A DNA stretch of 64,000 nucleotides from JACKBC01 sp041391125 (lineage in GTDB: Bacteria; Chloroflexota; Anaerolineae; Caldilineales; Caldilineaceae): NCBI GenBank assembly GCA_041391125.1, contig JAWKON010000046.1, forward strand, positions 4,011 through 68,010, in the 5' to 3' direction. Positions 39,432 through 47,212 of this stretch are shown piece after piece; within the stretch, counting starts at the first letter, position 1; each line of letters opens with the position of its first letter. The notes below the pieces were generated by a model that made no database searches, had not been told where the DNA came from, and saw nothing but the letters and a program-made list of their open reading frames with translations. The position numbers and the translations under genes are program-made.

Positions 39432-40121
39432 ATGATTGCAATCCTTGATTATGGCGTTGGCAATTTGCGCAGCGTCTTTAAAGCTTTTGAGGCCATGGCC
39501 ATTCCGCTGCAAATCCCCGTGGACATTGTGCATACGCCCACCGATTTGACGCGCTGGCGGGCCGTGGTGTTGCCGGGGCAGGGCGCGTTTGGCGAGAGCA
39601 TTGACAATCTGCGTCGGCAGCAGCTTGCCGCACCGCTGTTGGATGCTGTGCAGGCTGGGTTGCCGCTGCTGGGCGTTTGCGTGGGCATGCAGCTCCTCTT
39701 TGATGAAAGTGAAGAGATGGGGCAGCACGAAGGTCTGCACTTGATCCCGGGCAAAGTGCGTCGCTTCCCCGACCGGCAGCCCGATCCGAGCCACACCGGC
39801 CATACGCTGCGCGTGCCGCAAATCGGCTGGAACCAATTGCACCGACAGCGCGAAGATGAATTACTGCATAATATCCCGAATGGCGCTTACGCCTACTTTG
39901 CCCACAGCTATTACTGCGATGCCGAGAGCCCGGAGGCGGCGCTGACGTTGACCGACTATGGCGTTGATTATCCGAGCATTGTGCGGTATAAAAATTGTTG
40001 GGGCATTCAGCCCCACCCTGAATTGAGCCATACCGTGGGGTTGCGCATTTTGGCCAACTTCATGCAAATGGTGACAAAAAATATGGATCTTAAACAGAGA
40101 AAGGAACTTTCCCTTGGCTAA
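39432..40121 (+). CDS. hisH: Imidazole glycerol phosphate synthase, glutaminase subunit
   Basis: 229 residues, class I amidotransferase. It has the opening AILDYGVGNLRSV, oxyanion-site PGQGAFGES, nucleophile Cys83 (LLGVCVGMQLLF) and His195/Glu197 (QPHPELSHTVG). It supplies ammonia to HisF in histidine synthesis. It stands apart from other his genes. Its C-terminal 15 residues run into the start of the next gene. Confidence 0.9.
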   Translation: MIAILDYGVGNLRSVFKAFEAMAIPLQIPVDIVHTPTDLTRWRAVVLPGQGAFGESIDNLRRQQLAAPLLDAVQAGLPLLGVCVGMQLLFDESEEMGQHEGLHLIPGKVRRFPDRQPDPSHTGHTLRVPQIGWNQLHRQREDELLHNIPNGAYAYFAHSYYCDAESPEAALTLTDYGVDYPSIVRYKNCWGIQPHPELSHTVGLRILANFMQMVTKNMDLKQRKELSLG

Positions 40122-40596
40122 ACAATATAGTGCGCCACCCGCCATGCAGATTGATGAATCCAAAACATATCAGGTGTCAATGGAGACGGACGCCGGTACG
40201 ATTGAATTGGAGCTTTACCCGCAACACGCCCCCAAAACGGTCAATAACTTTGTGTTTTTGATCAACGAGGGCTATTACGACGGCATTACATTCCATCGGG
40301 TCATCTCTGATTTTATGATTCAGGGTGGCGACCCCACCGGCAGCGGGCGCGGCGGCCCCGGCTATAAATTTGAGGACGAAACGCGCAACAATCCGCTCCG
40401 GCACGATACGGGCGTTATTTCCATGGCCAACGCTGGCCCCAACACCAACGGCAGCCAGTTTTTCATTACGCACTCGCCGCAGCCGCATCTCAACGGCAAG
40501 CACACCGTTTTTGGCAAGGTGACCAAGGGGCAGGATGTGGTGGATGCCGTGCGTCAAGGGGATCGCATGATTAAGGTGACGGTGACGGAGGCATAG
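40114..40596 (+). CDS. Cyclophilin-type peptidyl-prolyl isomerase
   Basis: 160 residues, a cytosolic single-domain cyclophilin. Active-site words: FHRVISDFMIQGGDPTG, GVISMANAGPNTNGSQFFIT and HLNGKHTVFGKV. The TTG start at 40114 is favoured by AAGGAA upstream and by MAKQYSAPPAMQ, overlapping hisH by eight bases. ATG 40144 is the alternative. It catalyses proline isomerisation during folding. Confidence 0.85.
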   Translation: MAKQYSAPPAMQIDESKTYQVSMETDAGTIELELYPQHAPKTVNNFVFLINEGYYDGITFHRVISDFMIQGGDPTGSGRGGPGYKFEDETRNNPLRHDTGVISMANAGPNTNGSQFFITHSPQPHLNGKHTVFGKVTKGQDVVDAVRQGDRMIKVTVTEA

Positions 40597-40614
40597 TTGT
40601 AAACTAGAGTTGGC

Positions 40615-40653
40615 AAAAAAGGGGCGAGACTGCACAAGTCTCGCCCCTTTTTG
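40615..40653. terminator. Bidirectional terminator
   Basis: GGGGCGAGACT (40621-40631) pairs with AGTCTCGCCCC (40637-40647), flanked by A6 and T5. It serves both the cyclophilin gene and the convergent membrane-protein gene. Confidence 0.9.
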
Positions 40654-40655
40654 AT

Positions 40656-41135
40656 TTAACTGCCATTGGGCTTGTTGGGTAGAAAGAGCGTGAACATACC
40701 CAGAAAAGAGAAGCCGGACAAGCTCAGCGGCGCCAACACCGGCGGCGAAGTGATGCGACCCAACAGGTTCGCGCCGATGTTATTGGGGCCGCCAAGCGCC
40801 GCCGCGCCTTCGGTCATGGCGGCGCGCATCTGCTGCACGAGCATCATGGCTTCTTTGGTTTTGCGCACGCCGAAGTGCTCCAGCACGCCAACGACGCCCA
40901 TGAAGCAGAGCAACAAAAAGATGCCGGCCAAATAATAGCGCGTCTTGGGCGCCGCCACCATCCCGTGCGTGGCAATAAAGGCGCCAAAAATCGCGGCGTA
41001 TACACCGACGAGCTGGGAGCCATTGACATGCCCCATAAAAATCAGTTCAGCCGCCGTGGTTAAAAATCCACCGATCACAAACAGCAACACGATCGCTCTG
41101 AATCGCTCCTGGAGCACGAGCTGTAATTCATGCAT
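40656..41135 (-). CDS. Small four-helix membrane protein of unknown function
   Basis: 159 residues. Hydrophobic segments at about 14-36, 41-60, 68-86 and 133-152 (AIVLLFVIGGFLTTAAELIF, YLAGIFLLLCFMGVVGVLEH). No family is recognised. It is monocistronic, with its own terminator. Confidence 0.6.
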   Translation of the reverse strand: MHELQLVLQERFRAIVLLFVIGGFLTTAAELIFMGHVNGSQLVGVYAAIFGAFIATHGMVAAPKTRYYLAGIFLLLCFMGVVGVLEHFGVRKTKEAMMLVQQMRAAMTEGAAALGGPNNIGANLLGRITSPPVLAPLSLSGFSFLGMFTLFLPNKPNGS

Positions 41136-41221
41136 TTTACTCTCCTTTGGTAACAGTCCATATGTGAGTCGCCGTCACGCGACGCTGTGGAAGGTTACTC
41201 TATGCGTATTGTTGATTAAAT

Positions 41222-41304
41222 GTAACTATTCAGGCGTTCCCTGAGGCTGTCGAAGGGAACACTGGCCTTCGACAGGCTCGGGCTTCGACTGGCTGAATAG
41301 TTAC
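41222..41304. mobile_element. MITE-like element with GTAACTATTCAG ends
   Basis: Perfect 12-bp terminal inverted repeats GTAACTATTCAG (41222-41233) and CTGAATAGTTAC (41293-41304) enclose CCTTCGACAGGCTCGGG-type sequence. Both flanks carry GATTAAA, a possible target duplication. Confidence 0.65.
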
Positions 41305-42100
41305 GATTAAACGTAACGTTTACCAAAATTTGGGATATTAGTTGATGCCAATGAAACGGGGAAGTGTAAGATTCAACTAATGAAATCGACGTCTACATTA
41401 TTTGTGTCATTTATGTTGGTATTTACATCAACGTAATGCATGAGTTTGGGAGAGCGATGGGGCGTAAACGTCAAAACTGAGCAGCATCGGATACAAAATG
41501 AGGTAATTTCTGTGGCGCAGTATAGCATACTTTCATGGAATCATGTCAAACACAAAGATTACAAATAACTTTCAGTTGTGCCGATTGGGGAAATTGTAAG
41601 CAAAAAGAAACGGTAAATACGCCAACTTTGTTGACAAAACCGTAAATATACATTAATCTTTCAAGCTGATAATAGCATTAATAAATGCCCAATAATTGAA
41701 GAAATAAAAAAATCGTAATTGATGGGGCTTTAATGCAAACGTCCAATAGCCTCACAATTGTTCTAAAATCGCCGCCGTGTTAACCCTCTCAGAACGCCAA
41801 TAAATCGTAGGTCCACTCTCTGTTCCACTCCCTCACCGCAATTCGGATCTTTCGAAACAATTTCAGCATGATCGTTGGCCCATTAAAGCCTGTGACGACT
41901 CGGGCGTCCGCGGGCTGAGCTTGGCAGTTTACAATGTGGCCGCAAAGCAGCAAGACCGATGACTCCTTTGGCAAGGCTTCCGGGTGAGATTTCGGTGTTT
42001 ATGAAGGCAACAGCTTTGGCGCGCGCAGCACAATCCGGTTAATGGCTGGCAGAGGTAGGTTTAATTAACAGCCCATCTTTTATGGAAGAGCTGAATTTCT
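41305..42100. other. AT-rich gap with isolated promoter-like site
   Basis: About 800 bases with no convincing gene. TTGACA (41631-41636), 17-base spacer, TAATCT (41654-41659) is a good promoter far (440 bases) from the next gene, so a small RNA is possible. A 61-codon minus-strand frame at 41789-41974 has no recognisable relative. Confidence 0.35.
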
Positions 42101-42595
42101 ATGCAATGCAAACTAATATCCTTTCTGATCTCCTGCTTTCTTTCGGTGTTACTCGCTGGTTGTGGCTTCAGTGAGTTATTGGGATTAGGTGTCTCCAATC
42201 AAGCGTCCGCGCAAAGTGTCGAATCGCTGGCCGATGCCGCCAGATTCACCGTGGTGATGGATGACAGCTTCTTTGGCTATTCCGATTCGAATATGGTTTC
42301 GCCGCCGGTGTGGACGTTGCCCAAGGGCAGACAGGCCATATTCACCTTCGAAAATATAGGCATCCTGGAACACAACTGGGTGATTGTCAAGCCAGGAGTC
42401 ACTATCCCGATTCCGTTTGACGAAAATCAGGCCCGCGATCTCCTGCTCTACGATCTGGGCAAAGTGCCGGGAGAGGCTGTCACCCAAGTGGCCTTTACCG
42501 CGCCGATTCCAGGCACGTACCAGGTAATTTGCACAGTGTCCGGGCATTATCCATTTATGCAGGGTCGATTAGTCGTGACAGAGGAAGGGCGATAA
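42101..42595 (+). CDS. Cupredoxin lipoprotein (auracyanin/plastocyanin-like)
   Basis: 164 residues. Signal peptide with lipobox LAGC (Cys21), then one cupredoxin domain. The type 1 copper ligands are visible as His91 (LEHNWVI) and Cys144, His149, Met153 (ICTVSGHYPFM). It is an outward-facing, lipid-anchored blue-copper electron carrier. It is followed after six bases by a dihaem peroxidase-like gene, its likely electron partner. Confidence 0.85.
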   Translation: MQCKLISFLISCFLSVLLAGCGFSELLGLGVSNQASAQSVESLADAARFTVVMDDSFFGYSDSNMVSPPVWTLPKGRQAIFTFENIGILEHNWVIVKPGVTIPIPFDENQARDLLLYDLGKVPGEAVTQVAFTAPIPGTYQVICTVSGHYPFMQGRLVVTEEGR

Positions 42596-42601
42596 CAGAT
42601 T

Positions 42602-43882
42602 ATGACAGTCGAGAGAACAATTGGCGCCGAACATTTAAGCGAACAGACCTATCCGGACAAGGCGCACCGGGGCAAAGCCAAGACATTTTTTTCCTCTTTG
42701 GCAATTTTTATATTGGTGGGGCTGGAGGTGATCACGGGCGGTCTCATGCTGTACAGCCTGCGCTATTTGTATCACCCAGCGCGCATGAATCAGCTATCTT
42801 CGGTCAGCGCTATGATAGAAGCGCCATTGGCGCCGGTGAGCGCGGATATCCCCACGGTCGATCTGGCCACCATGCAAGCCGCGGCGGATTCCCCGGGATT
42901 ATCGTCGGAAGTCGAAATGGCCATGTCCAGCGTGTTTGGCCCGCTGCCGGCGCTGGCGGAAACCACCGATTATGAGGTGACCGATGCCTTGGTCGACCTG
43001 GGGCGGCACCTCTGGTACGATCCGCGCCTTTCGGGCGACAAATCTATGAGCTGCAATACGTGTCATCCTCTGGATAATTATGGGGTTGACAATATGCAGT
43101 TCTCCCTAGGTGTGAATGGGACCACCATGAGACGCAACACGCCTTCGGCTTATAATGCCGCGCTGCACCTGGCCCAATTCTGGGACGGCCGCCGCGACAC
43201 CGTAGAAGAGCAGGCCATCGTCCCCATTTTGGCCGCCGATGAAATGGGCATGCCCAGCCCCGAACAGGCCAAAGAGATATTTAGCGCCATCCGCGGTTAT
43301 CAGCCCCTTTTTGCAGCCGCCTTCCCGAATGACCCCGACCCCATCAACATGGTGAATATGGTGATCGCCATTGGCGCCTTCGAGCGCGGCCTGGTCACGC
43401 CATCCCGCTTCGATCTTTTTTTGCGGGGCGACTATGCGCAGCTCAACGCGCAAGAGCAGCGCGGCATGGCCACCTTTGTATCGCTGCGCTGCCCCACCTG
43501 CCACATTGGGGCCACACTGGGCGGGCTGTCGTTCAAGCAGATTGGCGAACGTGAACCCTATCCTTTTGAGGATGAAGGGCGTTTCCAGGTGACCGGCTTG
43601 GAGTCCGATAAATTTGTATTTAAAGTGCCAAGCCTGCGCAACGTGACCGAAACCGCGCCCTATCTGCACGATGGCAGCCTGGAAACGCTGGAGGAAGTCA
43701 TCCAGTTCATGACGCGTCACCAACTGGGCAAAACTGTGTCCGATGAAGAGGTGGCGGATATTATCGCCTTCCTTGGTGCGCTGACCGGCGAGCTGCCATA
43801 TGAGGACATTGCCAAACCGCGCCTGCCCGATATGGAGGTGAACAGCCTGCGCTTCGCCCGGCCCAGCGAAAGCACGCCGTAA
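42602..43882 (+). CDS. Membrane-anchored dihaem cytochrome c peroxidase-family protein
   Basis: 426 residues with one N-terminal membrane anchor (FLIFILVGLEVITGGLMLYS-type helix, residues 28-50). Haem sites are CNTCH (residues 151-155) and CPTCH (297-301), with peroxidase/MauG-family words NTPSAYNAALHLAQFWDGR and VPSLRNVTETAPYLHDGS. It reduces peroxide or oxidises a substrate using electrons from a small carrier, probably the cupredoxin just upstream. Confidence 0.85.
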   Translation: MTVERTIGAEHLSEQTYPDKAHRGKAKTFFSSLAIFILVGLEVITGGLMLYSLRYLYHPARMNQLSSVSAMIEAPLAPVSADIPTVDLATMQAAADSPGLSSEVEMAMSSVFGPLPALAETTDYEVTDALVDLGRHLWYDPRLSGDKSMSCNTCHPLDNYGVDNMQFSLGVNGTTMRRNTPSAYNAALHLAQFWDGRRDTVEEQAIVPILAADEMGMPSPEQAKEIFSAIRGYQPLFAAAFPNDPDPINMVNMVIAIGAFERGLVTPSRFDLFLRGDYAQLNAQEQRGMATFVSLRCPTCHIGATLGGLSFKQIGEREPYPFEDEGRFQVTGLESDKFVFKVPSLRNVTETAPYLHDGSLETLEEVIQFMTRHQLGKTVSDEEVADIIAFLGALTGELPYEDIAKPRLPDMEVNSLRFARPSESTP

Positions 43883-43897
43883 TCGCTCCAAGGCGGA

Positions 43898-44866
43898 TTA
43901 ATGTGAGAGGGATTCTAAAGTCGACTCTTCAGATTTTTTATGGCCATTTGCATTAACTTGATACTTTACCCGTGGTTCAAGCAAACGCAATTGGTAACCA
44001 TTTTGTCTATTCTGTGGGGACGCGGCGGTTGGGCGATAATTCAGTACGAGAGCCTCTAGCATTGGCTTACGGTTGCTTTCGGCTGCCCCTACATGGTAAA
44101 AATGCTCACGCGTTACAATATAAAATTGCGCCCACAAGGAGTCGATGTAATGATTTTGACGATGCTGGTTGCTGTGCCAAGTGGACAAAACAAAATGGGC
44201 AGGGCTGTTCTTTAGTTTTTGATATAAACGCATCTCTTGCTCTTCGTCCCATGAATTGAAATAGTCTACATGCCGTCCAATATAGGGGGGATCACAATAG
44301 ATGTGATCCTGGGGGGTGGCAGATGCTAGAGCCAACCCAAAGTCTTGATGGACAAATTTCCAATCATAAGTCTTCACACAATCAGCGACAAACGCGATTT
44401 GATTGACGATCTTAGTTATATAAGCAGGTGCAAATCGTTGAGGCTTATGGCCAAATGGAACATTAAAACCGCCCTTTTGATTAAATCGAATAACCCCGTT
44501 GAAACAGGAGCGATTTAAAAACAAGAAGTCGAGAGGCGCATGGGAATTATTGAATCTTTCGCGCACCTCATAATAATAATCTGCGCCTGACTGGGCTAAT
44601 TTAACCCCCTCGGCTTCGAGAAATTGTCTAGCCACTGCTGGCGTGATATTCTCTCGTTGAATCGCATTATAGAATTCAATGAGGTGTGGATTGATGTCAG
44701 AAAAAACCGCTTTCTTGGGCAGTAGATTAAAACCGACGACTCCAGAACCAACAAATGGTTCGATCCACCGTCCATCGCCGCTCCAATCGACAACATCTTT
44801 TATCCACTCTACCAGCTTGGTTTTGATCCCCTGGCATTTGATTGGGGGTACATAAATTTTGGCCAT
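43898..44866 (-). CDS. Adenine-N6 DNA methyltransferase of an EcoRV-type system
   Basis: 322 residues, D12 (Dam) class. S-adenosylmethionine motif FVGSG (38-42), catalytic DPPY (192-195), and class words LNRSCFNGVIRFNQKGGFNV. It presumably methylates adenine in the same site as the endonuclease 12 bases upstream (the EcoRV family cuts GATATC). The base composition of the pair is visibly lower in GC than the neighbours, suggesting horizontal transfer. Confidence 0.85.
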   Translation of the reverse strand: MAKIYVPPIKCQGIKTKLVEWIKDVVDWSGDGRWIEPFVGSGVVGFNLLPKKAVFSDINPHLIEFYNAIQRENITPAVARQFLEAEGVKLAQSGADYYYEVRERFNNSHAPLDFLFLNRSCFNGVIRFNQKGGFNVPFGHKPQRFAPAYITKIVNQIAFVADCVKTYDWKFVHQDFGLALASATPQDHIYCDPPYIGRHVDYFNSWDEEQEMRLYQKLKNSPAHFVLSTWHSNQHRQNHYIDSLWAQFYIVTREHFYHVGAAESNRKPMLEALVLNYRPTAASPQNRQNGYQLRLLEPRVKYQVNANGHKKSEESTLESLSH

Positions 44867-44878
44867 TAAATAAACACC

Positions 44879-45748
44879 TTATGTTGCGTGATCTCCCGCG
44901 TTTCGCCGTGACTTAGGGACAATTAACGATGTATCTCCATTTCGATATTTCACAAAATCATATAGGTTGCGAATCCGTTTGGTCTTGCCTGTTTGGGGAT
45001 CGACAGTCGTAATTTTCCCGTAATTCATCCAATAATCGTCAAACCACGCCTCGCCAAGCTGGCTGAACATGCCACGGCCATTAACAATGTCAGATATGTC
45101 TTGAATACTGCCTATATTGGCGGTGTTTCCGCTCCCGCTTTTGTCACTTGCAATTTGCCACTTTTCGACTGCAAAAAACTGAAAATCACGAATGACTGAA
45201 GTGATTGAACTCAATTGTTCAATCTGGTGAACCTGCGTCTCATCAACGTCAATCTTATCTGCACGTGTATATATAATGCCCAGGCAATAGTGACCTACAT
45301 AAGTGCTGTATGGGAATTGGATATTCTTTGTGCTATTGCGATTTGTGAAATATTCGCCGTGAGAACCCAAAGTGAATCCATTACATCGGGCAGGATTGGC
45401 GGGAAGCCGGTATGTGGTTTTGAAATCAACTGCAAACCGAATATCGGAATTGTCTTTGGAAACAAATGAGATATCGGGATAATAGTTTTGGTGGTCCGCT
45501 ACAACAAGCCCATAACTATGGCGCTCGGCAAACTTCAATAGCATTGGAAATAGGTGTATTTCAAGTATTTTTGAGACGATTTTTGTATCTGATGAAATCG
45601 TATAAACGTTGCGATAGATATCAATAAACCCTTTGACAGTCCATTGCCCGTCATCCATAGCCACATAGGAGTTGAGATCGGCGGCAAATTCTTGTAGCTG
45701 ACCTGAAAATCTAGTCTTCATTTCAGATATACTCATATTCTTCATCAT
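44879..45748 (-). CDS. Type II restriction endonuclease, EcoRV family
   Basis: 289 residues. Clear resemblance to EcoRV. The catalytic PD-D-K motif is Asp92 (YYPDISF), Asp108 and Lys110 (AVDFKTTY), with the same 16-residue spacing as Asp74, Asp90 and Lys92 of EcoRV. Shared words include GFTLGSHGEYF, STKNIQFPY and SGSGNTANIGSIQD. It likely cuts GATATC bluntly. There is no controller gene. It is ~44 residues longer than EcoRV, mostly at both ends. Confidence 0.9.
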   Translation of the reverse strand: MMKNMSISEMKTRFSGQLQEFAADLNSYVAMDDGQWTVKGFIDIYRNVYTISSDTKIVSKILEIHLFPMLLKFAERHSYGLVVADHQNYYPDISFVSKDNSDIRFAVDFKTTYRLPANPARCNGFTLGSHGEYFTNRNSTKNIQFPYSTYVGHYCLGIIYTRADKIDVDETQVHQIEQLSSITSVIRDFQFFAVEKWQIASDKSGSGNTANIGSIQDISDIVNGRGMFSQLGEAWFDDYWMNYGKITTVDPQTGKTKRIRNLYDFVKYRNGDTSLIVPKSRRNAGDHAT

Positions 45749-45920
45749 CTCTATAGTAACACATCTGTTCGATCTTGGATATTCTTATCCTCTTATGAGT
45801 GCAAGTGATTGCATGTATTTGCTGATGGCGCCGCGCCAATTTGACGGAAAAAGTCATCGCGGCTAATGTTGGTTTTACGCACTGACTCTTGAATTATACC
45901 CCTAGCAGAATGGAGGCACT

Positions 45921-46199
45921 ATGGTTACGGCAGTAGTTTTGATGAACATCAAGCGCGGGCAGGTGAATCCGGTGGCCGAGACGCTGGCGGCCATTCCCGG
46001 CATCTCCGAGGTCTATTCGGTGGCCGGGCGCTATGATCTGGTGGCAATCTTGCGCGTAAGCAACAACGACGAAATGGCCGATCTGGTCACCAATCATCTG
46101 CGCCAGATGGGTGACATTGAACATACTGAAACGCTGCTGGCATTTCGCGCCTATTCCAAGCACGATCTGGAAAACATGTTTGCTATTGGGCTGGAGTAA
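45921..46199 (+). CDS. Stand-alone RAM (Lrp/AsnC effector) domain protein
   Basis: 92 residues forming only the ligand-binding domain of Lrp/AsnC regulators: AVVLMNIKRGQVNPVAETLA, VYSVAGRYDLVAILRVSNND and HTETLLAFRAYSKHD. No DNA-binding part is present. Such proteins may bind amino acids and modulate a partner. GGAGGCACT precedes the ATG. The next gene starts five bases after its stop. Confidence 0.8.
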   Translation: MVTAVVLMNIKRGQVNPVAETLAAIPGISEVYSVAGRYDLVAILRVSNNDEMADLVTNHLRQMGDIEHTETLLAFRAYSKHDLENMFAIGLE

Positions 46200-46203
46200 A
46201 TAT

Positions 46204-47139
46204 ATGCCAACCAAAGTAATCCTGGATGTGGACACCGGCACCGATGATGCCGTAGCGCTCATGATCGCGGCGCTGTCGCCCGATCTGGAGCTAATTGGCG
46301 CAACGACGGTGGTGGGCAATTGCCCCTGCACTATCTGCACGGAAAACACGCTGCGCGTCTTTGACCATATCGGCATTCCCGTGCCGGTCTATCAGGGCAT
46401 GGTGGAGCCTATGGTGCGGCCCGATTTTGACCGGCCTGTGGAAAGCGAGGTCCACGGCCGGTATCTTGATTTGCCCCCGGCGACCTCTAAGGCGCAACCC
46501 CAACATGCCGTTGATTGGCTGGTGGAGACCTATGCAGCGTCGGCGGGCGACATTACGCTGGTGCCGGTGGGACCGCTGTCCAATGTGGCCATGGCCCTGC
46601 GCCGGCGACCGGAGATTGCCGCCCAGATTCCCGAATTGGTCATTATGGGTGGGGCGCACCATTTGGGGAACCGCTCGGCGCTGGCCGAATTCAACATTTG
46701 GGTGGACCCCGAAGCGGCGCGGCTGGTGGTCAACTGCGGCCGGCCCATGCGCATGGTGCCGTTGGACGCCACGCACAAAGCGCTGATTTCGGACGCGGAT
46801 TGCCGCCAATTGCGCGGACTCGGCACGCCCGCCGCTACCGCCGCCGCTGCCTTTATCGAGCGGCGCATTGAGGGCTACAACCGCTCGCAGCCCATGAAGG
46901 TGCTCAATACCGCCCCGGTCCACGATGCGCTGGCCGTCTGCGCCATCATCGACCCCACGGTAATTCAAACCGAGTTGGTGGCGGTGGACGTGGAGACCAA
47001 AGGCGAACTGACCGACGGCTGCACCATCTGCGATTTTGGCCGGCGCACCGGCAAAGCGCCTAACGTGCATTTTGCCCTGGATGTGGATGTGCCCAAGTTC
47101 AAGGCGATGCTCTTTGACATTCTGGGGCGGCGGGCGTGA
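46204..47139 (+). CDS. Inosine/uridine-type nucleoside hydrolase
   Basis: 311 residues from ATG 46204. Family motif DVDTGTDDAVALM (calcium-binding Asp cluster), ITLVPVGPLSNVAMAL, MGGAHHLGN, EFNIWVDPEAA and APVHDALAV (active-site His and Asp). It cuts ribonucleosides to base and ribose for salvage. It is probably co-transcribed with the RAM-domain gene. The preferred base cannot be told. Confidence 0.85.
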   Translation: MPTKVILDVDTGTDDAVALMIAALSPDLELIGATTVVGNCPCTICTENTLRVFDHIGIPVPVYQGMVEPMVRPDFDRPVESEVHGRYLDLPPATSKAQPQHAVDWLVETYAASAGDITLVPVGPLSNVAMALRRRPEIAAQIPELVIMGGAHHLGNRSALAEFNIWVDPEAARLVVNCGRPMRMVPLDATHKALISDADCRQLRGLGTPAATAAAAFIERRIEGYNRSQPMKVLNTAPVHDALAVCAIIDPTVIQTELVAVDVETKGELTDGCTICDFGRRTGKAPNVHFALDVDVPKFKAMLFDILGRRA

Positions 47140-47212
47140 GCGCCGCTTTTTTCTGATACCCCATGAGTCTGCAAAATCGTGGTTTTCAACCAACCACCTG
47201 AAAGGATTAATA

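Noticed and set aside
41789..41974. 61-codon minus-strand frame in the AT-rich gap
   Set aside because: No ribosome site or relative recognised; at most a relic.
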